The notes below the pieces were generated by a model. The model was given only the letters and a program-made list of their open reading frames with translations, searched no databases and was not told the DNA's origin. Source: Bacillota bacterium (lineage in GTDB: Bacteria; Bacillota; SHA-98; UBA4971). Taken from it: a DNA stretch of 48,213 bases. The translations under genes and the position numbers were made by a program. This document shows positions 8,806-16,329 of this stretch, piece by piece. Each line of letters begins with the position of its first letter. The first letter of the stretch is position 1. Location of the stretch: assembly GCA_014360195.1 (NCBI GenBank), contig JACIXY010000018.1, positions 15,460 to 63,672 on the forward strand, in the 5' to 3' direction.

Positions 8806-9755
8806 TGAAGAGTCGAATGTCGCTGCGGCATGTACTGGAAGCCATTGAGTTGCTGGATGGGTGGGTCACTGGTAACGACGTGAAAGAAGCCCTTGAAAGT
8901 CACGGGCTTTCGCCCGAGATTACCACGGTGGAAGGTGAACGAGGCCGGACGGATTTCGTCAATGTAACGGTAGCAGGCAAGTCTGGGAAGAGCGCAGGCG
9001 GTTCTGCTCCGACCGTCGGCATAATCGGGCGGCTTGGAGGGGTTGGGGCGAGACCTGTAAAGATCGGTCTGGTGTCCGATGCAGACGGTGCCGTGGCTGC
9101 GCTTGCGACTGCTTTCAAGCTGGGTGACATGCGACGGCGTGGGGACGTGCTGGCCGGGGACGTAATGATTGCCACTCACATATGTCCTGATGCTCCGGTT
9201 ACCCCGCACGATCCTGTCCCCTTCATGGGGTCTCCGGTAGATATGGAGACCTTGAACAGGATGGAAGTCAATCCCCTGATGGATGCGATACTCTCGATCG
9301 ACACCACGCGCGGAAACCGGACCTTGAACAAACGCGGGATAGCAATTACCCCGGTGGTCAAGGAGGGCTACATTCTTCCCGTATCTGATGAGGTCCTGGA
9401 CGTCTTTCAGAACGTAACGGGGGATCTCCCGGTCGTGCTGCCCCTCACGACGTACGACATAACACCGTACGGAAATGGGCTGCCGCACGTGAATAGCATA
9501 GTTCAGCCATCTATAGCTGCGTCTGCGCCGGTAATTGGCGTTGCTATCGTGTCGAGCGCTGTTGTCCCTGGTTGCGCAACAGGCGCCACTCAGGCTTTTG
9601 ACATAGACGTTGCGGTCAGATTCTGCATAGAAGTCGCCAAGATTGTTACGAGCGGTGAGGGCCATCTATTCGACGAAAAGACCTATGAAAGAGCGGTGGA
9701 CCTCTACGGGACGCTCTCGGTCCTCCAGACTGCAAACGGGCGACCAGCCAGGTAA
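8805..9755 (+). CDS. DUF1177 family protein within the transporter operon
   Basis: A soluble protein of 316 residues from GTG 8805, or 312 from ATG 8817; the start is uncertain. Conserved-looking blocks include VGIIGRLGGVGARPVKIGLVSD, DADGAVAALATAFKLG, THICPDAPVTPHDPVPFMGSP and VVPGCATGATQAFDID, which I recognise as the DUF1177 family. The family has no established function. The His, Cys and Asp residues of the HICPDAP block could bind metal, but this is only a suggestion. It sits between the two transporter ATPase genes, starts inside the livG stop codon and ends 14 bases before livF, so it is co-translated with the transporter and probably acts on the same substrate. Confidence 0.8.
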   Translation: MKSRMSLRHVLEAIELLDGWVTGNDVKEALESHGLSPEITTVEGERGRTDFVNVTVAGKSGKSAGGSAPTVGIIGRLGGVGARPVKIGLVSDADGAVAALATAFKLGDMRRRGDVLAGDVMIATHICPDAPVTPHDPVPFMGSPVDMETLNRMEVNPLMDAILSIDTTRGNRTLNKRGIAITPVVKEGYILPVSDEVLDVFQNVTGDLPVVLPLTTYDITPYGNGLPHVNSIVQPSIAASAPVIGVAIVSSAVVPGCATGATQAFDIDVAVRFCIEVAKIVTSGEGHLFDEKTYERAVDLYGTLSVLQTANGRPAR

Positions 9756-9769
9756 GGAGTGGAGACCGG

Positions 9770-10474
9770 ATGCTGGAGGTCAAGGGAGTTGAATGCTTCT
9801 ACGGCAACATAAACGTCCTCAAGGGAGTCAGCTTCCGCGTTGACAAAGGGGAAATCGTCGCCCTTATCGGGGCTAACGGCGCCGGCAAGACCACCACGTT
9901 GCGTGCCATATCGGGCCTGGTTCGCGTGGCGAAAGGTGAAGTAGTGTACGAGGGTCGCAGCATAACGAATCATCCCCCGTACGCGATCGTTGCGCGAGGC
10001 ATCGTTCATGTGCCCGAAGGTCGTCAGGTGTTCCAGGAACTGTCCGTGGAGGACAACCTGATCCTGGGCGCCTACACTGTTAAGGACGCGGCCGCCAAGC
10101 GGGAGACGCTCAGACAGGTCTACGAGCGGTTCCCGAGGTTGAAGGAGCGAAGACGACAGATGGCTGGAACCCTGTCCGGCGGCGAACAGCAGATGCTGGC
10201 GATCGGGCGGGCCCTCATGTCTCGTCCCAGGCTCCTACTGCTTGATGAGCCGTCCATGGGTCTCGCCCCCATACTGGTCAGGGAGGTTTTCTCGATCATC
10301 GAGGAGATAAGCAAGACAGGCACTACAATCTTGCTGGTTGAACAGAACGCGCGGATGGCGTTGAAACTCGCCGATAGGGCGTACGTTCTCCGGACAGGGT
10401 CGATAGTACTCTCTGGCAGCGGGCGCGAAGTCGCAGCCAACCCCGAGGTGAGAGAGGCTTACCTTGCAGAGTAA
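9770..10474 (+). CDS. livF: LIV-type ABC transporter ATPase LivF
   Basis: A 234-residue ABC ATPase with Walker A GANGAGKTT, signature LSGGEQQMLAIGRAL, Walker B LLLLDEPSMGLAP and the switch region LLVEQNARMAL. It starts with ATG behind GGAGTGGAG. It is the last gene of the LIV/AOR operon. I see no clear terminator after it; the next 600 bases hold a gene relic and a repeat before the convergent TRAP operon. Confidence 0.93.
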   Translation: MLEVKGVECFYGNINVLKGVSFRVDKGEIVALIGANGAGKTTTLRAISGLVRVAKGEVVYEGRSITNHPPYAIVARGIVHVPEGRQVFQELSVEDNLILGAYTVKDAAAKRETLRQVYERFPRLKERRRQMAGTLSGGEQQMLAIGRALMSRPRLLLLDEPSMGLAPILVREVFSIIEEISKTGTTILLVEQNARMALKLADRAYVLRTGSIVLSGSGREVAANPEVREAYLAE

Positions 10475-10585
10475 TCCACTCGGAGTGATTCGCTCAAAGC
10501 CTCACGTCGCACTAAGTCGGCGAGGTCTGATCCTCCGCGGCCGTCTGCTCCTTCAGCGGCTAAGGTAGCGGGACCCATCTGCATC

Positions 10586-10813
10586 TCAGGCTTCCGACAA
10601 TAAGAGCATCTTTTTCCACCCGGATATCATAGTTGTCCCCGTCCAGATGAAGAAGGCTGCGAGACCCAGTAGAAACGAGCCGCCCGCCCGTAGTAGACCC
10701 CGGTAGACTCGGTTGCTGATGAATCTCTTGCCTGTGACGACAATGAGAGAGACCAGGAAGTACCAGATGAAATCGGAGCTGATACGCCTAAGGTAGAAGG
10801 CCCCTAGTGTCCC
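10586..10813 (-). pseudogene. LysE/RhtB-family exporter relic (C-terminal third)
   Basis: The minus strand encodes about 76 residues with two hydrophobic segments and the family-like stretch GAFYLRRISSDFIWYF, followed by RVYRGLLRAGGSFLLGL, which resemble the end of LysE/RhtB amino-acid exporters. Intact members have about 200 residues. The N-terminal two thirds are missing: upstream the frame runs into unrelated sequence and repeat copy A. It lies at the convergent boundary between the LIV/AOR and TRAP operons. Confidence 0.65.
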
Positions 10814-10883
10814 CGGATGGTTGCCTGAGGCTAAACGGAGCGTCACAAGTCGCTGCCACTTTTCCAGAGTCTGGGCTACGCGC

Positions 10884-10996
10884 GGTTGCCGGTGTTCCGC
10901 TCCGGGGACGGCGCCCCAAGCGGGGTGCCTTGGCGAAACCCCGCCCGCAGGCAGATGGCGAGATTTTGACACCCCGTCGCGCAAGCGCCGGCGACC
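10884..10996 (+). repeat. Structured dispersed repeat, copy A
   Basis: A GC-rich element bounded by GGTTGCCGGTG (10884-10894) and CGCCGGCGACC (10986-10996), an imperfect 11-bp terminal inverted repeat with two mismatches. Internal hairpins include GGCGCCCC/CGGGGTGCC around 10911-10929. It shares the block CCGGGGACGGCGC with copies B and C. It contains no gene. Confidence 0.75.
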
Positions 10997-11097
10997 TGAC
11001 CCCCCCTGGAAAACAGGACGGAGGGGGCTTGTGTTCCGCCACAGGCGAACGCGGAATTCTTCTCCGCCAGATGGATATCATGTGAACCGGTTTAGTC

Positions 11098-12384
11098 TCA
11101 TGCAAGACCCAGCAACCGAGGAAGGAATAGCGGAATATCCGCAAAGAACGTGACGAGGAACAGCACGATGACCTCCGCCACGATAAACGGCCAAATCGCT
11201 TTGCTCAATTGTTCCAGCGTAAGCTTAGAGATGCCGCAGGCTACGAAAAGGCACGCGCCCACGGGGGGAGTCATTAAGGCGATGTTCAATGATAGGACCA
11301 TGATTATGCCGAAATGAAGAGGGTTTACCCCTACGCTCACGGCGAGGGGGTGGAGAATCGGCCCCAGTATGATTAGAGCCGCCGCGATGTCCATGAACAT
11401 GCCCACGATGAGCATGAGAATGTTTACGAGCAACAGGATTCCGAACTTGCTTTGGGTAATCGCCAGGAATGAACTCGCGATCATTTCTGGAACTCTTTCT
11501 TTCGTGAGTACCCATCCCATGATGGATGCGGTCGCGATGATCAGGAACACCACCCCTGTGGTCCTCGCGGTGCTCGCAAGCATGCTTGGTATGTCACTGA
11601 GCTTCAGCGATCGGAAGACGAAGAACCCGACGAATGCCGCGTATGCGACCGCAACGGCAGCGGCTTCGGTCGGAGTGAACACGCCCGAGAGGATACCGCC
11701 GAGGATGATCACCGGCATCAAAAGGGCTACAATGGCATCCTTGAACCCGAGGAGGATTTCTTTCAAGGTCGCCATCCTTTCCTTTTTGGGGTAACCGCGC
11801 TTCGCAGACATGATGCCGGCGAATATCATCAAGATTGTCGCCAGGAGAATGCCTGGAAGGAAGCCGGCGGCGAAAAGGCCGGCGATGGACACGCCCATCA
11901 CGGACCCGTAAATGACCATCATGTTACTGGGAGGTATTGTGGGGCCGATTATCGAGGACGCGGCGGTCACGGCGGCGCTGAAGTCCTTGTCGTAGCCGTC
12001 CTCGACCATAGCGGGAATAAGCATCGTGCCGATGGCAGCCGTATCAGATACCGCTGCCCCGGTCATGCCGGCAAAGAAAACGCTGGCGAGAATGTTGGCG
12101 TGAGCAAGCCCTCCTCGCAGGTGACCGACCAAGACGTTTGCGAACGCCACCAGCCGACGGGTGATTCCCGTCTTGTTCATTATTTCCCCTGCGAGTATGA
12201 AGAACGGCATGGCCATGAGTGTGAACATATCCAGCCCGGCAAAGAACCTCTGCGGCACCATATTCATGAGTGCCGGAAGGTCCATTTGAACCAGTGCAAA
12301 CAAGGCGGCTATCCCGAGCACGAAGCCTATGGGAACGCCGAGCAACAGCAACACCAGAAATGTTACTGCAATCGTCAAGAGCAT
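11098..12384 (-). CDS. dctM: TRAP transporter large permease DctM
   Basis: A 428-residue polytopic membrane protein, full length for the DctM family, with about 11-12 hydrophobic segments. Family features include the GAAVSDTAAIGTMLIPAM stretch with its glycine-rich turns and the later PPVGACLFVACGI. It forms the sodium-driven import channel for the substrate held by DctP. It starts 4 bases after the dctQ stop, so the two are coupled. It is the last gene of the TRAP operon. Confidence 0.95.
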   Translation of the reverse strand: MLLTIAVTFLVLLLLGVPIGFVLGIAALFALVQMDLPALMNMVPQRFFAGLDMFTLMAMPFFILAGEIMNKTGITRRLVAFANVLVGHLRGGLAHANILASVFFAGMTGAAVSDTAAIGTMLIPAMVEDGYDKDFSAAVTAASSIIGPTIPPSNMMVIYGSVMGVSIAGLFAAGFLPGILLATILMIFAGIMSAKRGYPKKERMATLKEILLGFKDAIVALLMPVIILGGILSGVFTPTEAAAVAVAYAAFVGFFVFRSLKLSDIPSMLASTARTTGVVFLIIATASIMGWVLTKERVPEMIASSFLAITQSKFGILLLVNILMLIVGMFMDIAAALIILGPILHPLAVSVGVNPLHFGIIMVLSLNIALMTPPVGACLFVACGISKLTLEQLSKAIWPFIVAEVIVLFLVTFFADIPLFLPRLLGLA

Positions 12385-12388
12385 ATCC

Positions 12389-12970
12389 TCATCCCCTTGC
12401 TCTGCGCTCTTGAGAACCTGTGAGGCTGTCGATGGTCGGGATGCCCATTAGTGCCCTTACGGAACTCATGCGCGTGTCTACAATTGCTTGCAGAACCAAT
12501 TGAACGATCGACAGGGCGCCCGAGACGGGTACGGCCATCAACGGCCAATACATACTAATGCCCAGGGACATTGCTAGCTGAGACGTTCCCCTTTGAGCCA
12601 TGGCGTACCCACGGTAGCTCAGCACCGCGAGAAAGTAAATCATGATAGCTTTCGTGACAATGGTAATGACGCGGGCAAAACGGATAGGAATCCGTTCCAT
12701 TACGATCGATATTCCGACGTGCTCCCGCGTTTGTATCGCAACGCTTACCGCGAGGAGAGCCCCCCAGATCATCAAGTAGCGAGAGAGTTCCTCCGACCAA
12801 CCCAAGGGGTTCCTGAGCACGTAGCGAAAGAACACTCCAACGACAACGACTACAGTCATGGCTCCCATGGCAGCTATGCATGGTATGAGCGTGAGTCTTG
12901 AAATGATTCTGCTCAACCGGTCCGCAGTCCCGACGACTTTATCCCATCTAGTTGTGCTGCTGTCTGCCAC
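12389..12970 (-). CDS. dctQ: TRAP transporter small permease DctQ
   Basis: A 193-residue protein with four hydrophobic segments and the DctQ-like central motif NPLGWSEELSRYLMIWGALL. The frame extends further upstream, but GTG 12970 is preferred: GAGGTGGT lies about 10 bases before it, and the extra 46 residues upstream are low-complexity and cover a stem-loop. DctQ is the scaffold subunit linking DctP docking and DctM. Confidence 0.88.
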   Translation of the reverse strand: MADSSTTRWDKVVGTADRLSRIISRLTLIPCIAAMGAMTVVVVVGVFFRYVLRNPLGWSEELSRYLMIWGALLAVSVAIQTREHVGISIVMERIPIRFARVITIVTKAIMIYFLAVLSYRGYAMAQRGTSQLAMSLGISMYWPLMAVPVSGALSIVQLVLQAIVDTRMSSVRALMGIPTIDSLTGSQERRARG

Positions 12971-13034
12971 GATCGGTATCACCACCTCAACCTGCCCTGT
13001 CTGACGAGAAATCCGCGGCCTGGCGTCGGGGAGG

Positions 13035-13089
13035 GGGGCACCGTGTGACATCCCGTCGTGTCGAGCTGTCGACGTCACAGCGGAGCCCC
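13035..13089 (-). other. Intercistronic stem-loop after dctP
   Basis: On the minus strand GGGGC-T-CCG-C-TGTGAC (13089 to 13074) pairs with GTCACA-CGG-T-GCCCC (towards 13035), about 14 pairs with one mismatch and one bulge. The loop contains a smaller palindrome. There is no U-tract. It lies in the 187-bp gap between the binding-protein gene and the permease genes. Confidence 0.6.
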
Positions 13090-13157
13090 TCGTTGTCCGT
13101 GGCGTCACCGCCGGCCATGGGCAATCCGTCTGCCATTTTGCCGGTCAGTTCTCTTCG

Positions 13158-14219
13158 CTATTTCACTCCGAGCTCCTTTTTCGCTTCATCGATCGCCTTG
13201 AGGTACTCCTTTGCGAGCCGCATCCCTTCATCCTTGTAGGTTTTCTCTATAAAGCTCATCGCGGCCGCTATGCCGACCTTTCGGAACTCTTCCAGTTCAG
13301 CAGAGGTGGGAGTGTAGATTTCCATGTGCTTTGAGAGCAGCGGCAACCCTTTGTCACTTGCCTCCAGGATTCGGTTGAGGCCGCGCCCGGCTATAATGGC
13401 GGTTCTGGCCGCATCAACTATTACCTCTTGGTACTCCTTGGGAAGTTTGGTGAACCAGTCGTTGTTGATGACCCACACGTAAGGGGTGTAGATGTGGTTA
13501 GTTATGGTCATGTACTTCTGAACCTCGTATAGCTTGCCCATCTCGATAATGGGAACCGGGTTCTGCTGCCCATCCACCACCCCGGTCTGGAGGGCGGTAT
13601 AGACTTCGGCCCAGGCTACCGGAGTCGGGGACGCACCGAACGCTTTCATGATCTCCATGTGCATCGGTATGGTCATTGTGCGGAACTTCAGGCCCTTCAT
13701 GTCAGCAGGAGTCCGTATGGGTCTCTTGCTGTTGGTTATCTGGAAGAACCCGCCGGACTCGCCGAATCCCAGCACTCGAAGGCCTGTCTTCTTGAGAATA
13801 TCGTCCGCCAGCATCTTGCCGAACGGGCCGTCATATACCTTGTAGGCCACGTTGTAGCTAGGCATGGAAAACGGAATGTCCAAGATGCTCATGAGCGGAT
13901 AAAAGACCGCCATACCCCCACCTGTGGTAATATAGCTTTGAATGACGCCCGTCTGGACCTGTTCCATTGTTTCGCGTTCGTTCCCGAGAGTACCGGCGGG
14001 GTAGATCTCTACCGATATGGCGTTATTGGTGCCTTTCTCCACCATATTCTTAAAGACTTCCGTCATGGCCGCCGTTGCTACCTCAAACGGCTTTTGCGGA
14101 TTGAGATGGCCTATCTGGAGAACTATCTTCTTCGGAGCGCCGAATGCAGTGGACGAGAGGGTAAGCACAAGAGCAACCAGCAGAATGGGACGCATGAGTT
14201 TTGCCGTCGTTCTTAGCAT
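13158..14219 (-). CDS. dctP: TRAP transporter solute-binding protein DctP
   Basis: A 353-residue extracytoplasmic DctP-family receptor. The start at 14219 gives a clear signal peptide (MLRTTAKLMRPILLVALVLT, then SSTAFGA) and has GGAGGTG at good spacing; an upstream in-frame extension of 44 residues is rejected. Typical family stretches are VEIYPAGTLGNERE, GLKFRTM and GVVDGQQNPV. The family binds C4-dicarboxylates, sugar acids and other carboxylates through a conserved arginine, likely in the KFRTM region here. Which acid is bound is unknown. Confidence 0.93.
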   Translation of the reverse strand: MLRTTAKLMRPILLVALVLTLSSTAFGAPKKIVLQIGHLNPQKPFEVATAAMTEVFKNMVEKGTNNAISVEIYPAGTLGNERETMEQVQTGVIQSYITTGGGMAVFYPLMSILDIPFSMPSYNVAYKVYDGPFGKMLADDILKKTGLRVLGFGESGGFFQITNSKRPIRTPADMKGLKFRTMTIPMHMEIMKAFGASPTPVAWAEVYTALQTGVVDGQQNPVPIIEMGKLYEVQKYMTITNHIYTPYVWVINNDWFTKLPKEYQEVIVDAARTAIIAGRGLNRILEASDKGLPLLSKHMEIYTPTSAELEEFRKVGIAAAMSFIEKTYKDEGMRLAKEYLKAIDEAKKELGVK

Positions 14220-14533
14220 GGCAGACACCTCCGTATGGTTGTCGTTTAGCATACAACGTGAGCCGAGAGAAACCTGCAATTGCTCCCATTTCTCGACACC
14301 GCCCAGGGTAGAACGATGATCATGAAGTCCTCTCTGGACCACTCCTTTCAAACTGATACGCGAGCTCCACGTTCACACCAGCATGGTCACATTTCTGGAT
14401 CAACACAATTCGACACTCCATGAACTAGTCCTTCAATGTATTCAGATATTCTCAGGGAATCTTAAGTCTGACTAAACCCTGCGTTTTCGGCTTACAGCCC
14501 GCGGACGGACTGCGGACAAACTGCGAGCAGGAC
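14220..14533. other. Intergenic region upstream of the TRAP operon, no gene seen
   Basis: About 310 bases with no convincing ORF. It must carry the TRAP promoter on the minus strand, but I find no clean -35/-10 pair. AT-richer sequence lies at about 14425-14480. Confidence 0.5.
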
Positions 14534-14866
14534 CTACTGCTCAAGCTCCCATTTGGGATCCTCCTTCGCCGCATCATGCTGACGCTCTGCCAGCTCGACC
14601 CAGTCGATCCCCACGGGTTCAACCGCTTCGTCGCGGCTCAGTTCGCCTCGTGGATAGCGCCCGAGGGTCTGCTCACGCCACAACCGCCGAAGGCCTACGC
14701 GAAGCGCCATTGCCATTTCCTCTCGCAGGAAGGCCGGAGCTGTGCCTCTTGTAAGCTCCCGTAAGCGCCGCATCACGTGCTTGCTCACGGCAGACTGGGG
14801 TTCGCGGGTAAGCTCATCCCTCACCACCGGTGGCACAGCCGGTCGCGCCTCGGTCATCCACGGCAC
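14534..14866 (-). CDS. Small hypothetical protein (VMRRL family of this genome)
   Basis: A 110-residue charged, helix-rich protein that I do not recognise. Its start lies 13 bases inside the upstream TPR gene, so the two are coupled. The stretch SKHVMRRLREL recurs as RDHVMRRLQEP in a broken copy near 31.8 kb, with 17 identical bases in both (AAGCGCCGCATCACGTG on the plus strand). That suggests a repeated gene family. The size and coupling would fit an antitoxin-like or accessory protein, but no toxin partner is visible, so function stays open. Confidence 0.5.
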   Translation of the reverse strand: MPWMTEARPAVPPVVRDELTREPQSAVSKHVMRRLRELTRGTAPAFLREEMAMALRVGLRRLWREQTLGRYPRGELSRDEAVEPVGIDWVELAERQHDAAKEDPKWELEQ

Positions 14867-15177
14867 TCATCCTGCCCTGTCCCCTTCCGGCTCACCAGAT
14901 TGAGGCAGTGTGCAAGGTTCCCCCTGGCAAGCTCGTTGGCAGGGTCCAACTCGATTGCCCGCCCCAACACCGTCTTTGCCTCGTCTGGGTTCCCGGCTTC
15001 CAGCAGTGTGTACCAGAGGTCGCTCATGTAGACGGCGCTGTCAGGCTCAAGCTCGACAGCACGCCTCGAGTGGGATATAGCTTTTCTGTAATGGCCAAGT
15101 TTCATGTAACAGTAGGCAATGCCGTTGTGCAACGCTGCGCTCTCAGTGCGTCCGAGGCCGACCTGATGTGACATCAT
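14854..15177 (-). CDS. TPR-repeat protein, probably N-terminally truncated
   Basis: 107 residues with at least two tetratricopeptide repeats: ALHNGIAYCYMKLGHYRKAI followed by a second unit ending in AIELDPANELARGNLAHC. TPR modules mediate protein contacts. No good ribosome binding site precedes the ATG at 15177 and the repeats begin almost at once, so this may be the surviving end of a longer gene. It overlaps the small gene downstream. Confidence 0.55.
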   Translation of the reverse strand: MMSHQVGLGRTESAALHNGIAYCYMKLGHYRKAISHSRRAVELEPDSAVYMSDLWYTLLEAGNPDEAKTVLGRAIELDPANELARGNLAHCLNLVSRKGTGQDECRG

Positions 15178-15266
15178 CGGCTGGTAACGTGATGTTGGTC
15201 CTCAACACAGACACATGTGGAGGAGTAACTGTCACAACTGTGGTACCGTCCCGGATTCTCCACGCT

Positions 15267-16028
15267 TCAAGTATACGAAATCTCCGTCAGCTCCACTTCT
15301 CCCCATGCTCCCAACGAGTCTCCTTTGATGATGACAGCGCCTATGACGCCAGGGAGTTCCCTTGCAAACGCGAGCGCTTTCGGCAGGTCGGCCGCTCTCT
15401 TCACCAGGTTGCCAAGCGCAGTCGCGGCAGCATCGGCAAGCGGCACCGACCTGGATATGGCAACTGCGGCGTCAGCCTCGCCGAGACTCAGGGACGGCCC
15501 CACGGTCCCGGAAGACGTACATATGCCAATGGGAGTATCCGCAGGCTTTACCAGAATGCCAATCCTGCCTGAGAACCTGGACTCGCCGGCAAAGATCGCA
15601 ACCCTTCTCTCCTTTGATGTTTGGATGAATATGTCTCCTCCGTTTTCAACAATTGCCTGGCTAGACTCTTCGAGCAGTGCATTGCCGACTATCTCAGCAA
15701 AGGCGCCCGCCACAGCTGCCATAGGACCGACACCAGCAAGTGAAGCTGATTCGGCCATCAGCCTGGCAATCTGTGGAGCGTCCTCAGAGGTCGGGTAAGG
15801 TGTAAGTGCCACAAGAAACCCGGGGTGGTGCAGTATGTATCGCTCGAGCTCGCTCGTGTGACTCTTGATTATTTCGGTCACGCGGCGGATCTGGCGTTCC
15901 GCCGTTTGCTCGAGCGATCCATCAATGGCCACATACAGGTCGGTTTTCTTCACCTTTACGGTGAAGCTGAAGAGGTCGTCGCTTTTGGTTGCGTTTCGAT
16001 ATGTCCTCTCTATGTACGCCTTGCGCAC
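15267..16028 (-). CDS. UPF0280/COG2122 protein, homocysteine biosynthesis component
   Basis: A 253-residue protein of the UPF0280 (COG2122, ApbE-like fold) family, with GPMAAVAGAFAEIVG and VENGGDIFI motifs. GTG 16028 is chosen because AGGAGG stands 10 bases upstream; 18 extra upstream codons are rejected. In methanogens COG2122 proteins work with COG1900 and a ferredoxin in making homocysteine from aspartate semialdehyde and sulfide. Here all three genes are adjacent, which supports that role. It is the last gene of the module. Confidence 0.85.
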   Translation of the reverse strand: MRKAYIERTYRNATKSDDLFSFTVKVKKTDLYVAIDGSLEQTAERQIRRVTEIIKSHTSELERYILHHPGFLVALTPYPTSEDAPQIARLMAESASLAGVGPMAAVAGAFAEIVGNALLEESSQAIVENGGDIFIQTSKERRVAIFAGESRFSGRIGILVKPADTPIGICTSSGTVGPSLSLGEADAAVAISRSVPLADAAATALGNLVKRAADLPKALAFARELPGVIGAVIIKGDSLGAWGEVELTEISYT

Positions 16029-16080
16029 CGTTCCAGCGCCTCCTGACTTTTCCGTCGAAGGCCCTCCAGCTCCCCTTGTC

Positions 16081-16113
16081 ACAAGGCTACCACAAGGCTG
16101 TCACAAGGCTGAG
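16081..16113. repeat. Three tandem copies of an 11-bp repeat
   Basis: ACAAGGCTACC, ACAAGGCTGTC and ACAAGGCTGAG follow each other directly between the ferredoxin stop and the COG2122 start. The first abuts CCTTGTCACAAGG, a small palindrome. Role unknown; likely slippage. Confidence 0.6.
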
Positions 16114-16131
16114 TCCTTTGTAGATATCAGT

Positions 16132-16329
16132 TTATCGCGATTCAGCTCCAATAGCACGGGTTGGACAGACTTGCATGCACAGCTCGCAGCCGATGCAGCA
16201 TTCCGGCCTGAACCGAACGGTCATTTCGGGCCGTTTCAACGTGAGCGCGCCACAGGGGCACACCCCGGTACACGCTCCACATTGCACACATTTTGCGGAA
16301 TCAAGACCTATCTCTTTACTTTCCACCAT
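16132..16329 (-). CDS. 2[4Fe-4S] ferredoxin of the homocysteine pathway
   Basis: A 65-residue dicluster ferredoxin with CVQCGACTGVCPCG and CIGCELCMQVCPTRAIG. Its start overlaps the end of the COG1900 gene by 14 bases. In methanogens the partner of COG1900 carries an NIL domain plus ferredoxin domains; here only the ferredoxin part is present. It probably supplies electrons to reduce the persulfide formed on the COG1900 protein. Confidence 0.88.
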   Translation of the reverse strand: MVESKEIGLDSAKCVQCGACTGVCPCGALTLKRPEMTVRFRPECCIGCELCMQVCPTRAIGAESR

